Source: Chitinophaga polysaccharea (GTDB taxonomy: Bacteria; Bacteroidota; Bacteroidia; Chitinophagales; Chitinophagaceae). From it: a DNA stretch of 64,000 bases. The DNA lies in contig NZ_VIWO01000008.1 in NCBI RefSeq assembly GCF_007829335.1, forward strand, positions 186,001-250,000. Reading direction: 5' to 3'. The notes under the pieces were generated by a model, which was not told the origin of the DNA, did no database searches, and worked only from the letters and a program-made list of their open reading frames with translations. Shown here piece by piece: positions 27,077 through 35,496 of this stretch; the first letter of the stretch is position 1; the number at the start of each line of letters is the position of its first letter. A program made the position numbers and the translations under genes.

Positions 27077-28342
27077 ATGAACTATAAACAAATCATTGGC
27101 AGCGCATTACTGATCGCCACACTTGGCGGCGCCTGCAAAAAAGCGAATAGCGATGTGGATCTTACCAAAGAAGTAGCCGGCGCGGGTACAGTGGCCGGGG
27201 AAGTATATGGCATCTGGGAAAAAGGCAGTACCAAACGTATTTCCGGCGATATTATTATCCCGGAAGGTAAGTCGCTGGTAATAGAAGAAGGCGTGCTCAT
27301 CATCATGGATACCCTCGCCAAGCCTGAAATTATCGTAAAAGGCAACCTCTACGCAATGGGTACCAAAGAATTCCCCGTGAGGTTTACCATCGAAGAAAAT
27401 TTACGTAGCGACAGCCGTAAATTCGGTAAGCAATGGGGCGGTATCCTGGCTGCCCAGAGCTGCAAAGAGCTCCTGCTCGACAATACCGTTGTAGAATATG
27501 GCGGCGCCACTACTACAGAATCCTCTACTTCTGTAAAACAAGGCCTGTATAAGGCGAAAAGCGGGGAAAACCTGCCTGCCCTCTGGTTCAGCAATGTAAA
27601 CGGTAAACTGGTAGTCACCAATAGTACTTTCCGTCACTTCCAGGACGACTGTACCTATATCGAAGGTGGTAAGATCATCTTCGCTAGTAATAAATTTTAC
27701 AGCACCGGCCTCGTAGGCGGAGAAGGTATCAATATCAAATCCGGCTGCCTGGCCGATGTAGGGTTCAACTTCTTTTATGCTACCAATACCAACGCCCTGA
27801 AACTGTCTAACTCCGGCAATCGCAGCCCGCAAGCACATGTGATCGCGTATAATAATACCATTCTTAATACCGGCTGGAGAAGACCTACTGTAAAAGGTGG
27901 TTCAGTATGGCTGGAAGCCACCGTGTATGCAGAGTTATACAATAACCTGTTTGCCAACGCACGTTTTGGTATAAAGAGAGATACCAAAGGCCCGGAAGAT
28001 CAACGCTCCGCTTTCAGTAACAACCTTTACTATGGCTTTGATCAAACGGCTGTTACGCAGTTCCAGCCCAGCAAAGATGTAGTAGGCGGAAAAAATGACC
28101 TGATCAGCACTACCGTGGGCGACCATGATCCTAAGTTCGTGAACTACCCGCTCAACACAGCCATGAACAACCCGGATCTGAACGAAAGCTGGGACTTCCA
28201 TGTACAACCCGGATCCCCTGCTATTGGCGCCGGCACTACCGCTTTTACCCGCAATTTCCCCGACGGACTCGTATTAAACGGTAAGCTGTATTTATCGCCC
28301 GCTCCGTCCTCTACTATCGGTGCCCTCGGTACCAAAAACTAA
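27077..28342 (+). CDS. right-handed parallel beta-helix lipoprotein
   Basis: 421-aa lipoprotein (L-G-G-A-C, Cys20). The body is a parallel beta-helix: short strands with Asn ladders such as L-V-V-T-N-S-T-F, Y-N-N-T-I-L-N, L-Y-N-N-L-F-A-N and S-N-N-L-Y-Y-G, ending with the family-typical P-G-S-P-A-I-G-A-G. No catalytic residues of a known lyase are obvious, so a binding role is more likely. It follows the TonB receptor by 22 bp and precedes the phytase by 17 bp. The same receptor/beta-helix order recurs at 48871-53215, which suggests that it is the surface partner of the receptor, taking the place SusD has in Sus systems. That partnership is inference. Confidence 0.85.
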   Translation: MNYKQIIGSALLIATLGGACKKANSDVDLTKEVAGAGTVAGEVYGIWEKGSTKRISGDIIIPEGKSLVIEEGVLIIMDTLAKPEIIVKGNLYAMGTKEFPVRFTIEENLRSDSRKFGKQWGGILAAQSCKELLLDNTVVEYGGATTTESSTSVKQGLYKAKSGENLPALWFSNVNGKLVVTNSTFRHFQDDCTYIEGGKIIFASNKFYSTGLVGGEGINIKSGCLADVGFNFFYATNTNALKLSNSGNRSPQAHVIAYNNTILNTGWRRPTVKGGSVWLEATVYAELYNNLFANARFGIKRDTKGPEDQRSAFSNNLYYGFDQTAVTQFQPSKDVVGGKNDLISTTVGDHDPKFVNYPLNTAMNNPDLNESWDFHVQPGSPAIGAGTTAFTRNFPDGLVLNGKLYLSPAPSSTIGALGTKN

Positions 28343-28359
28343 CGATTCACCTTTTCAAC

Positions 28360-29439
28360 ATGCGTAAACATTTTATATTATTCAACACAGCAGTCTATGG
28401 ACTGCTGTGTTTTTCTACCTGCGCTACTCCCGGCAGCACTCACGTAAACGAATACACGGACACCACCACTCTTCAACCGGCGATAATCACCGAACCCGTA
28501 CAATTCGACTCCGACGACCCTGCCATCTGGGTAAATCCGGCCAATCCCGCGCAGAGCCTGGTGATAGGCACCGATAAATCAGCTGAAGGAGCCCTCTACG
28601 TATTTGATTTACAGGGAAAAATTAAAAAAATAGTACCGCATCTCCAGCGGCCCAACAACGTAGACATTGGCTATGGGTTACTCCTCAACGGGAAACGTAT
28701 AGACTATGCCGTTACCACGGAAAGAATCACCCATAAACTCCGCTTCTTCTCACTCCCTGACATGGAACCCATCGACGATGGAGGCATTCCTATCTTTGAA
28801 GGCGAAACAGGTCATCAATACCGCGACGGTATGGGTATTGCCATTTACACGAGCAAAACCGGCGAGCAATACGCCATTGCGGGCCGTAAAACCGGTCCGC
28901 TGGACGGAGGCTATTTATGGCAATACCGCTTATCAGACAATGGTAACGGAAAATTAACGGCCACCCTGGTACGTAAGTTTGGCCGTTACAGCGGCAAGAA
29001 AGAAATTGAGGCCATTGCCGTAGATAATGAAGCCGGGTATGTTTACTATTCCGATGAACAGTACGGTGTAAGGCAATATTATGCCGACCCTGAAAAGGGA
29101 AATGAAGAGTTGTCGGTATTTGGCACCACCGGTTTTACGGAAGATCATGAAGGTATTGCTATCTACAAAACTTCCCCTACCAAAGGATATATCCTGGTAT
29201 CGGACCAGGGAGCCAATAAATTCCATATCTTCAACCGCGAAGGGACCTCCCACCGGCTGTTGAAAGTAATAAAAGTGAGTGCCAGTCACAGCGACGGGTC
29301 GGATATAGTAAGCATTCCGCTGAATGAAACATTCCAACACGGAATGTTTGTCGTGATGAGCGATGACAGAACCTTTCATTACTACCGCTGGGAAGATATT
29401 GCCGGGAAACAACTGGAAGTAGTGCCAACAAAAAAATAG
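28360..29439 (+). CDS. 3-phytase, beta-propeller phytase family
   Basis: 359-aa calcium-dependent phytase (PF02333 type) that releases phosphate from myo-inositol hexakisphosphate outside the cytoplasm. Signal peptide with a possible lipobox (F-S-T-C, Cys21). Family landmarks: D-S-D-D-P-A-I-W (50-57), I-G-T-D-K, N-N-V-D-I-G-Y-G, acidic E-I-E-A-I-A-V-D and D-H-E-G-I-A-I-Y, which supply Ca and phosphate ligands, and D-Q-G-A-N-K-F-H-I-F. Length is normal for the family. Tight operon position (17 bp after the beta-helix gene, 11 bp before the phosphatase) marks the cluster as a phosphorus-scavenging unit. Confidence 0.93.
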   Translation: MRKHFILFNTAVYGLLCFSTCATPGSTHVNEYTDTTTLQPAIITEPVQFDSDDPAIWVNPANPAQSLVIGTDKSAEGALYVFDLQGKIKKIVPHLQRPNNVDIGYGLLLNGKRIDYAVTTERITHKLRFFSLPDMEPIDDGGIPIFEGETGHQYRDGMGIAIYTSKTGEQYAIAGRKTGPLDGGYLWQYRLSDNGNGKLTATLVRKFGRYSGKKEIEAIAVDNEAGYVYYSDEQYGVRQYYADPEKGNEELSVFGTTGFTEDHEGIAIYKTSPTKGYILVSDQGANKFHIFNREGTSHRLLKVIKVSASHSDGSDIVSIPLNETFQHGMFVVMSDDRTFHYYRWEDIAGKQLEVVPTKK

Positions 29440-29450
29440 TCTCCTATTAT

Positions 29451-31025
29451 ATGAAGTCCATGATCATCACCAGCCTGTTGCTGGCTACCGGTTTTACCAG
29501 TATACAGGCACAGGAAACTCCTGTACAAAAAGTAAAAACCGTCATTGCGCCGGCATTGCTGCGCGGTCCCTATCTGCAAGCCGCTACCAGCAACAGTATC
29601 GTTATCCGCTGGCGTACCGATGCTTCCGCCCGCAGCCGGGTAAAGTATGGTACGTCTCCCGATAAACTGGATCGGCAGACAGACGACCTGGCTCTCACCA
29701 CCGAACATAAAGTAAAGCTTACCAACCTGCAACCTGGCACCCGCTATTACTATAGCATTGGCAGCCTGAAAGAGGTGTTACAAGGCAATACCGACAATTC
29801 TTTTGTGACGCTGCCGGAACCCGGTAAAGCAGGGCTATACCGTATTGCCGCATTGGGCGACTGTGGCGATAATTCCATTAACCAACGCCAGGTAAAAGAA
29901 CAGCTGGTGAAATACCTGGGCAACAACCACCTCGATGCCTGGATATTACTTGGCGACAACGCCTATCCCGATGGTACCGACGCAGAATACCAGACCAAAT
30001 TCTTCAATGTGTATAAAGACGACCTGCTGAAGAAATACCCGCTATTTCCCGCTCCCGGCAATCATGATTATCATGATACGGACCTGAGTGCCAAATACGC
30101 GCAGGAAACCCACCAGACTACTTATTACCAAAACTTCACCATGCCTTCCGAAGGAGAATCCGGTGGCATACCTTCCCATAGCTCCTCGTTCTACTCCTTC
30201 GATATCGGCAATATCCACTTTCTGTCGCTCGACAGCTACGGTAAAGAAGATAGCGCCTACCGCCTGTATGATACCCTGGGACCACAGGTACGCTGGATAA
30301 AAGAAGACCTGGCCGCCAATAAAAACAAAGCCTGGGTGGTAGCCTACTGGCATCATCCACCGTATACCATGGGCTCACACAACTCCGATGAAGAAGATGA
30401 ACTGATCCACATCCGTCAGAACTTCATCCAGGTGCTGGAACGCAATGGTGTAGACCTGGTACTGAATGGGCATAGCCACGACTATGAAAGATCCCGGCTC
30501 ATACAAGGACACTACGGTATGGCCAACACCTTTGACCCTGCCAAACACAATATCAGCAACTCTTCCGGACGTTACGACGGCGGCAGCAATGCGGCGCCTT
30601 ATGTGAAAGACAGCGCCCGTAATAACGGTACCGTATACGTGGTAAGTGGTTCTGCCGGGAAACTGGGAGGTAAACAAACTACCTTCCCGCATAAGGCCAT
30701 GTATTTTTCAGACGCTGACCACGGCGGCGCCACCATGCTGGAAGTACAGGACAACCGCCTGGACCTGAAATGGATCTGCGCCGACGGCACGGTCCGCGAC
30801 CAATTTACCATCATGAAAAATGTGAATAAACACAGCGATATCACCATTAAGAAAGGACAGTCGGCCGTACTCACCGCTTCGTTTATTGGCAACTATAAAT
30901 GGAATAGTAGCAGCGAAACCGGCAGAAGTATTACCGTAACGCCTACCGCCGCTACCACCAAATACACGGTGACCGATGCGTTCAACGTAGTAAAAGATAC
31001 GTTTACCGTTCATGTGTCTAAATAA
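29451..31025 (+). CDS. purple acid phosphatase-type metallophosphoesterase
   Basis: 524-aa exported phosphatase. Signal peptide 1-20 (S-I-Q-A), fibronectin-III-like N-terminal domain about 35-122 (L-R-G-P-Y-L-Q, L-Q-P-G-T-R-Y-Y-Y), then the dinuclear-metal metallophosphoesterase core with G-D-C-G-D (136-140), G-D-N-A-Y-P-D-G (168-175), G-N-H-D (203-206), H-H-P-P-Y (301-305) and G-H-S-H-D-Y-E-R-S (340-348), all ligand motifs intact. A C-terminal Ig/PKD-like beta domain follows (about 450-524). It would finish dephosphorylation of inositol phosphates or other esters released by the phytase encoded upstream. The stop is 1 bp before the next ATG. Confidence 0.93.
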   Translation: MKSMIITSLLLATGFTSIQAQETPVQKVKTVIAPALLRGPYLQAATSNSIVIRWRTDASARSRVKYGTSPDKLDRQTDDLALTTEHKVKLTNLQPGTRYYYSIGSLKEVLQGNTDNSFVTLPEPGKAGLYRIAALGDCGDNSINQRQVKEQLVKYLGNNHLDAWILLGDNAYPDGTDAEYQTKFFNVYKDDLLKKYPLFPAPGNHDYHDTDLSAKYAQETHQTTYYQNFTMPSEGESGGIPSHSSSFYSFDIGNIHFLSLDSYGKEDSAYRLYDTLGPQVRWIKEDLAANKNKAWVVAYWHHPPYTMGSHNSDEEDELIHIRQNFIQVLERNGVDLVLNGHSHDYERSRLIQGHYGMANTFDPAKHNISNSSGRYDGGSNAAPYVKDSARNNGTVYVVSGSAGKLGGKQTTFPHKAMYFSDADHGGATMLEVQDNRLDLKWICADGTVRDQFTIMKNVNKHSDITIKKGQSAVLTASFIGNYKWNSSSETGRSITVTPTAATTKYTVTDAFNVVKDTFTVHVSK

Positions 31026-31026
31026 A

Positions 31027-32856
31027 ATGAAATGGATCATATGGCCGGTATTTACCTTACTGGCCATCTTTTCGGCATGGGGATTTAAGCAAACGCCTGC
31101 CGATACGGGCGTAGACAATACCATTACAATTTTCAGGGAGGACGCTGCCAGGTTTGCAGCTGCCTCCCGGGAAATGGAAACAGCCATGCAGGCAATCACT
31201 CCCGGCAAACCCGCCAGCATTGAACACGCCAAAGCTGCCCTGAAAAAATGCCGGCTGGCCTATAAACACATTGAATACTTCCTCGACTATTTCTTCTTCA
31301 GCTCTTCTATGGTGTATAACCGTCCCGCAAAAACGGAAATAGATGAGCCCTACATGGAATACCAATCTCCCGCCGGACTACAGCAAATGGCGGTATTACT
31401 GTTCGATAAAAATCCCTACGCCCACAAACAGGCATTACTGGATCAGGCCAACCTGGTCAGCTCTTCAGCCACAGATCTCCCTGCATTGTTGTACCAGTTT
31501 AAGGCTACCGATAAAGACATTATGGAAAGCCTGCGGATAGAACTGGTACGCCTATACGCCAGTGGCATTACCGGTTATGATGCTCCCGAACTCAAAAGCG
31601 GTATCGCCGAAACTGCACAATCGATGCGTACGATCCAGGCAGTGCTGCAGCCCTGGCTCAGTACCAGCTCTCCCGAAACACAAGCCGTAACCCGCTACCT
31701 CGGGCAGTGCATCAGTTACCTGGAGCTGCATACAGATTTCGACCACTTTAACCGCATGGAATTTCTTACTACCTGCGCTTTACCGCTACAGGAAAGTGTA
31801 GGTAACCTCATACACCACCTGCAACTGGATCAGCATACCCGGAGCGCGTTAAACTACGATGCAAAAAACTTATTCAGTAAAGATGCCCTGCGTGCATCGG
31901 CGTTTCCCGGTGGTACAGATACCGGCGCGTTGCTGGTAAAGTTAGGATGGCAACTCTTTTACGACAAAGCGCTTTCTGGCAACGGGCTACGCAACTGCGC
32001 TACCTGTCACCAACCCGATAAATATTTCAGCGATGGGCTGCGGACCAGTCTCGCCACCGACGAAAAAAATCACGTCCGCCGAAATGCGCCCAGCCTCTAT
32101 TATGCAGCATTTCAATATGCCCAGTTCTGGGATGGCCGCGCCAATACATTATCCAAACAAATACAAACGGTCATTACCAACCCCGAAGAAATGAACGGGT
32201 ATCCTGACGCCATCATCGTGCGACTGAACGACGACAGCGCTTACCGGCAGTCTTTTGCGGATGCCTTCCCCGGCGACAGTATTCCTGCGATCAGCATGAC
32301 ACACCTGTCGTCCGCCATTGCCGCTTATATCTTTACCTTATCGCCCCAAACCAGCGCATTCGATGCCTACCTGGCCGGTGATAAAAAAGCGATGACACCT
32401 GCCCAGGTAAACGGGTTTAACCTGTTTATGGGAAAGGGCCAGTGCGCTACCTGCCACTTTGCGCCTTTATTCAATGGCCTCACGCCGCCACTTTACCAGA
32501 TGACAGAATTCGAAAACCTGGGCATGCCGGGCAATGGCAGTCTCCGTCGCCCGCAGCCCGACAAAGATGCCGGCCGGTTTGAATATTTCCCCATAGCATT
32601 TTATCAACGGGCGTTTAAAACGCCCACCGTCCGGAATGCTGCCATGACCACACCTTACATGCACAATGGCGCCTTTGGTTCCCTGGAAGAAGTGATGGAC
32701 TTTTACAACGCCGGCGGCGGCAATGGGCTGGGAATGAAAGATCCTTATCAAACGTTAACCGCGACTAAACTGGGACTCAGTACCAGCGAAATGAAAGATA
32801 TCATCGCCTTCCTGAAGGCTTTGTCCGATCAACCGGCGACTACGTACAACTACTGA
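31027..32856 (+). CDS. di-heme cytochrome c peroxidase-like protein with helical N-terminal domain
   Basis: 609-aa exported protein. I take the ATG at 31027 (1 bp after the phosphatase stop), since it begins a signal-like M-K-W-I-I-W segment. The first about 270 residues are an alpha-helical domain of unknown function containing F-L-D-Y-F-F-F; residues about 290-609 are the bacterial di-heme cytochrome c peroxidase (MauG/CcpA) fold with C-A-T-C-H at about 324 and C-A-T-C-H at about 473, G-x-x-L-F-Y-D, and V-R-N-A-A-M-T-T-P-Y-M-H-N-G. It reduces peroxide or oxidises another substrate. Why it sits in a phosphatase operon is unclear; redox maintenance of metal-dependent phosphatases is one guess. 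Confidence 0.88.
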   Translation: MKWIIWPVFTLLAIFSAWGFKQTPADTGVDNTITIFREDAARFAAASREMETAMQAITPGKPASIEHAKAALKKCRLAYKHIEYFLDYFFFSSSMVYNRPAKTEIDEPYMEYQSPAGLQQMAVLLFDKNPYAHKQALLDQANLVSSSATDLPALLYQFKATDKDIMESLRIELVRLYASGITGYDAPELKSGIAETAQSMRTIQAVLQPWLSTSSPETQAVTRYLGQCISYLELHTDFDHFNRMEFLTTCALPLQESVGNLIHHLQLDQHTRSALNYDAKNLFSKDALRASAFPGGTDTGALLVKLGWQLFYDKALSGNGLRNCATCHQPDKYFSDGLRTSLATDEKNHVRRNAPSLYYAAFQYAQFWDGRANTLSKQIQTVITNPEEMNGYPDAIIVRLNDDSAYRQSFADAFPGDSIPAISMTHLSSAIAAYIFTLSPQTSAFDAYLAGDKKAMTPAQVNGFNLFMGKGQCATCHFAPLFNGLTPPLYQMTEFENLGMPGNGSLRRPQPDKDAGRFEYFPIAFYQRAFKTPTVRNAAMTTPYMHNGAFGSLEEVMDFYNAGGGNGLGMKDPYQTLTATKLGLSTSEMKDIIAFLKALSDQPATTYNY

Positions 32857-32900
32857 ATTTTACGAGCCCCGATTAATACTGATACCTGCACTCATTTATA

Positions 32901-32964
32901 GCGATAATTTTGCTCAACAGTTTTATCGGAAGAAAAACATGTTTTCCCCAAGCAAAATTATCGC
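32901..32964 (+). promoter_or_regulatory. perfect 14-bp inverted repeat with nested palindrome in leader of 32968 gene
   Basis: GCGATAATTTTGCT (32901-32914) is exactly complementary to AGCAAAATTATCGC (32951-32964). The 36-nt loop contains the palindrome AAAACATGTTTT. The right arm ends 3 nt before the ATG at 32968, so in mRNA the fold would occlude the ribosome entry site. It lacks a terminal U-run and so is not a normal terminator. It could be a translational switch, a transcription-factor site or an mRNA boundary element. Confidence 0.6.
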
Positions 32965-32967
32965 GAC

Positions 32968-34044
32968 ATGAGAAAAATAATATTTGCGCTGTGCTGCTGC
33001 TGCCTCACCGCTCCGGCACTGCTGGCGCAATCTGCCCTGAAAATAAAATTACATCCTGTTATTGCGCCCCAGCTGGTAGAGCCGCCTGCCTCGCTGGAGG
33101 CAGCCTGGAAACTGGCGCACCGTGAGGGCGATCCGGTTACCACCGTTATCCCACTGCAGGACCTGTATGCCAAAGGGCACAACCAGTTGTCGGCCTTGGT
33201 AGCGAAGATAGATGCCACCGCTCCAAAAGGGGATGAGCCCAGGGATGTGGCGAAAGAAGCCGACATGGCCGTGGCGCTGATGAAGAATGGAAATGACGAA
33301 GTAAACAATAATCCCGATATGCAGGCGGCCATGAAAGAATTTTACATCAAACTAGAGGGTGATGAAAAATTTGCCGCTGAATTTGAAGCCAAAAGTGAAG
33401 CAGAACAAGCCGCATATATACAAAACCTGCTGAAAAGCCATAACGTTAAGGCCAGCGGTAAACCGGCCAATAACAACAAGGCTGCGCAAATGGGTAAAGA
33501 AATAGAAGATATCAACAACCTCGCCTCAGAAGTGGCTGCCTGGCAGCAAAGCCTGGAAACAAGGTATTACAAGCCTTTACACAACCAGGATGTAAGTGTG
33601 CACAAAGCCATCGATGTACGGGAAGATGCCGCCCTGAAGGCGCTTCCGGTGATTACCCGCGGAGAATATACCGGTCCCGATCCCTTGAAGGAGAAAGCGG
33701 CAAGCAACCAATACTTTAACGAACATATGAAAGCGGCCACCGCTATGCTGGAAAAGGACCGGCAACTATGGTTGCAGTTTAAAAAAGAATATCTCAGCGG
33801 CCTTGCCCGCTATGATGCCCGGCTGGAAGCTCTCGGATGGGGCGACAACATTAACAACCCACTACTGAAGCCGGGAGTGGCTAAGCTGCAGAAAGGATTA
33901 CTGGAACTGGCCGATAAGCTACTGGAATGCGATCAGAAAATTACGCATACGGCAGCCTCCTGGTATGGTATCTATCTCGACCGGCCAGCCACCAAACAAC
34001 AACAAAAAGAGATTACCATGGCGTATTTAAATGTTTCCTTTTAA
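32968..34044 (+). CDS. secreted helical protein of unknown function
   Basis: 358-aa protein with a signal peptide (C-C-C-C-L-T-A-P-A-L-L-A-Q). I do not recognise the family. The mature part is mostly alpha-helical and charged, with clusters such as E-F-Y-I-K-L-E-G-D-E-K-F-A-A-E-F and long helices up to the C-terminus; only single Cys residues and no metal or catalytic motif are seen. It lies 111 bp after the cytochrome peroxidase gene on the same strand, with a large hairpin between, so it may be expressed separately. A strong terminator follows at 34086. Confidence 0.75.
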   Translation: MRKIIFALCCCCLTAPALLAQSALKIKLHPVIAPQLVEPPASLEAAWKLAHREGDPVTTVIPLQDLYAKGHNQLSALVAKIDATAPKGDEPRDVAKEADMAVALMKNGNDEVNNNPDMQAAMKEFYIKLEGDEKFAAEFEAKSEAEQAAYIQNLLKSHNVKASGKPANNNKAAQMGKEIEDINNLASEVAAWQQSLETRYYKPLHNQDVSVHKAIDVREDAALKALPVITRGEYTGPDPLKEKAASNQYFNEHMKAATAMLEKDRQLWLQFKKEYLSGLARYDARLEALGWGDNINNPLLKPGVAKLQKGLLELADKLLECDQKITHTAASWYGIYLDRPATKQQQKEITMAYLNVSF

Positions 34045-34085
34045 TAACTCAGATTTTCATCGTAAAAACACATGAAGTTGGCATA

Positions 34086-34111
34086 AGGCGGGTGTCTACC
34101 CGCCTTTCTTT
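34086..34111 (+). terminator. intrinsic terminator after the 358-aa secreted protein
   Basis: Perfect 8-bp stem AGGCGGGT/ACCCGCCT (34086-34093 and 34098-34105) with a GTCT loop and TTCTTT tail, 41 bp after the stop at 34044. It closes the plus-strand phosphorus cluster. Confidence 0.85.
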
Positions 34112-34382
34112 AGTTGCCATATTTAAGCTGGCGCGCCTTCGCCATGTCTACCCATCTGTCAATGGCCGGGAGTTTTTCGCGGTTATGCCACAGGTCCATA
34201 AAAACATCCTGGGTTACTTCTTCTGCCGTATGCTGGGATTTGGCATACGCCAGGGCATGACCATATACCCTGGGCCAGTAACGGTCTACCAGTATACTAA
34301 AAGAAGCTTCTTCTCCTGCCGCTATCTGTAGCAGCAATTTTGCCTCATTATACAAATCGCTATGCTCCAACAAAATTTTTCA
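34110..34382 (-). pseudogene. ECF sigma factor remnant (region 2 only)
   Basis: The minus-strand frame encodes a recognisable sigma-70 region 2: L-L-L-Q-I-A-A-G-E-E-A-S-F, A-E-E-V-T-Q-D-V-F-M-D-L-W-H-N-R, L-P-A-I-D-R-W-V-D. It then runs into an unrelated 11-residue tail and a stop, so the rest of region 2 and all of region 4 are missing. There is also no ATG: the frame is closed by a TGA at 34380-34382 and only TTG codons are available. Both ends are therefore damaged. Normal family members are about 190-200 aa. The break abuts the terminator of the convergent gene, suggesting a deletion there. No fecR or susC remains beside it. Confidence 0.8.
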
Positions 34383-34444
34383 ATGAGTTGTAAACATAAA
34401 ATAAAATAACGAGATCGCGGAGCGCCAGTCTTAAATGCATAAAA

Positions 34445-34497
34445 GCTTTTACCGTAGATGATTTTTGGCGCCTGCAAAAATCATCTGCGGTAAAAGC
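34445..34497 (-). terminator. long near-perfect hairpin terminator
   Basis: A 23-bp inverted repeat (34445-34467 and 34475-34497) with a single T/C difference that still allows a G-U pair, and a 7-nt loop. It begins 17 bp after the stop of the minus-strand oxidoreductase gene and has T-T-T-T on that side; the plus-strand side has a longer T-run (34500-34505), so it may work both ways. Confidence 0.8.
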
Positions 34498-34514
34498 CTT
34501 TTTTTATTCAATTA

Positions 34515-35390
34515 CTATAAGCTAAAAGCCTTCGCCACGTAGCTTTTCATCGACTCCGGTTCCCGCCCCAATATATCCGCTAATGTATTGTCCGGTAAAT
34601 CAAATTCTCCTGCTCCAATGGCCTCTGCAAAGGCAGTTACTAAGTGCACATATTCCACCGGCATACCTGCCTGCACTAATTGCGCCGTAAACGCTTCCGC
34701 TGTGGGCGATACATACTTCACTTCTTTCCCGGATAACTCCGTGAATATTGCCGCCAGTTCGTTAAACGAAGTAGCATTATTAGCCGCCAGCGTATAGGAT
34801 TTATTTTCATGTCCGTTGCCAAGCAATAAACGCGCGCCTGCTATACCCAAATCCTCCCGCGTGGCGTAGGCCGCTTTTCCGGCGCCTGCCGGTAATGATA
34901 TCATCCCATACTCCAGCACTTTATCACCCAGGAACATAGGTAATACATCCGCATACAGCGCATGCAGCAAAAGCGTATAGGTAATGCCGGCATCTTTGAG
35001 CAGCTTTTCCGTTTGCAGGTGGTCATTGCCGATAGCAGCTACCGGTGAACTACCATCCTCTGTTTTCCGATGATAACTGGTATAAAAAACATGGCCCACT
35101 TTCGCCTCCACGGCCGCATTCACTACCTGGGCATGTTGGGCTATCCTCCCAGTCATGCTATTGCTGGAAATAAAATATAGTTTATCCATGCCTTTAAAAG
35201 CCGCTACCAGGGAAGGATAGTTGTTGTAATCGCCCTGAAACACGGTAACGCCCTGCGCCTGCCAATGGGCGGCTTTAGCTGGATCTCTTACCAATACTGC
35301 AATGTCCGATGTGTTGCCGTTGCTGATTAGTTCATCTACCACTACTTTACCCAGCTGCCCAGTGGCGCCGGTCACGAGTATCTTTGCCAT
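34515..35390 (-). CDS. NmrA/QorB-like NAD(P)-binding oxidoreductase
   Basis: 291-aa cytoplasmic atypical SDR protein, similar to QorB-type NAD(P)H:quinone oxidoreductases. N-terminal dinucleotide site G-A-T-G-Q-L-G (8-14), A-V-L-V-R-D-P-A-K-A typical of the NmrA-like group, F-Q-G-D-Y, and a middle S-Y-H-R-K-T; no classical Y-x-x-x-K catalytic pair is evident, as usual in this group. It is divergent from an HxlR regulator with palindromic sites between them, a layout seen for quinone or electrophile-inducible qor genes. Likely role: detoxifying quinones or related electrophiles (inferred). Confidence 0.87.
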   Translation of the reverse strand: MAKILVTGATGQLGKVVVDELISNGNTSDIAVLVRDPAKAAHWQAQGVTVFQGDYNNYPSLVAAFKGMDKLYFISSNSMTGRIAQHAQVVNAAVEAKVGHVFYTSYHRKTEDGSSPVAAIGNDHLQTEKLLKDAGITYTLLLHALYADVLPMFLGDKVLEYGMISLPAGAGKAAYATREDLGIAGARLLLGNGHENKSYTLAANNATSFNELAAIFTELSGKEVKYVSPTAEAFTAQLVQAGMPVEYVHLVTAFAEAIGAGEFDLPDNTLADILGREPESMKSYVAKAFSL

Positions 35391-35422
35391 TTTTTTATCT
35401 TGTTTTAGTAAACCAAAACTAC

Positions 35423-35482
35423 TTACCTTTGGTAACTAAATATTCAACCTAACCTGTAGGTTACTACTAACCTGCAGGTTAG
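35423..35482. promoter_or_regulatory. palindromic operators between qorB-like and hxlR-like genes
   Basis: Three symmetric elements lie in the divergent promoter: TTACCTTTGGTAA (35423-35435), TAACCTGTAGGTTA (35450-35463) and the perfect 16-bp palindrome CTAACCTGCAGGTTAG (35467-35482). The last two share the half-site TAACCT and have centres 18 bp apart. HxlR-family dimers bind such inverted repeats, so these are probably their operators, one close to the regulator's own start (autoregulation). Confidence 0.7.
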
Positions 35483-35496
35483 CAAAACAGTATCAA

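Noticed and set aside
32915..32950. Invertible promoter between the 14-bp inverted repeats
   Set aside because: The 36-bp spacer is much shorter than usual Bacteroidota invertible promoters and holds no clear -7/-33 pair; kept only as an option in the finding.
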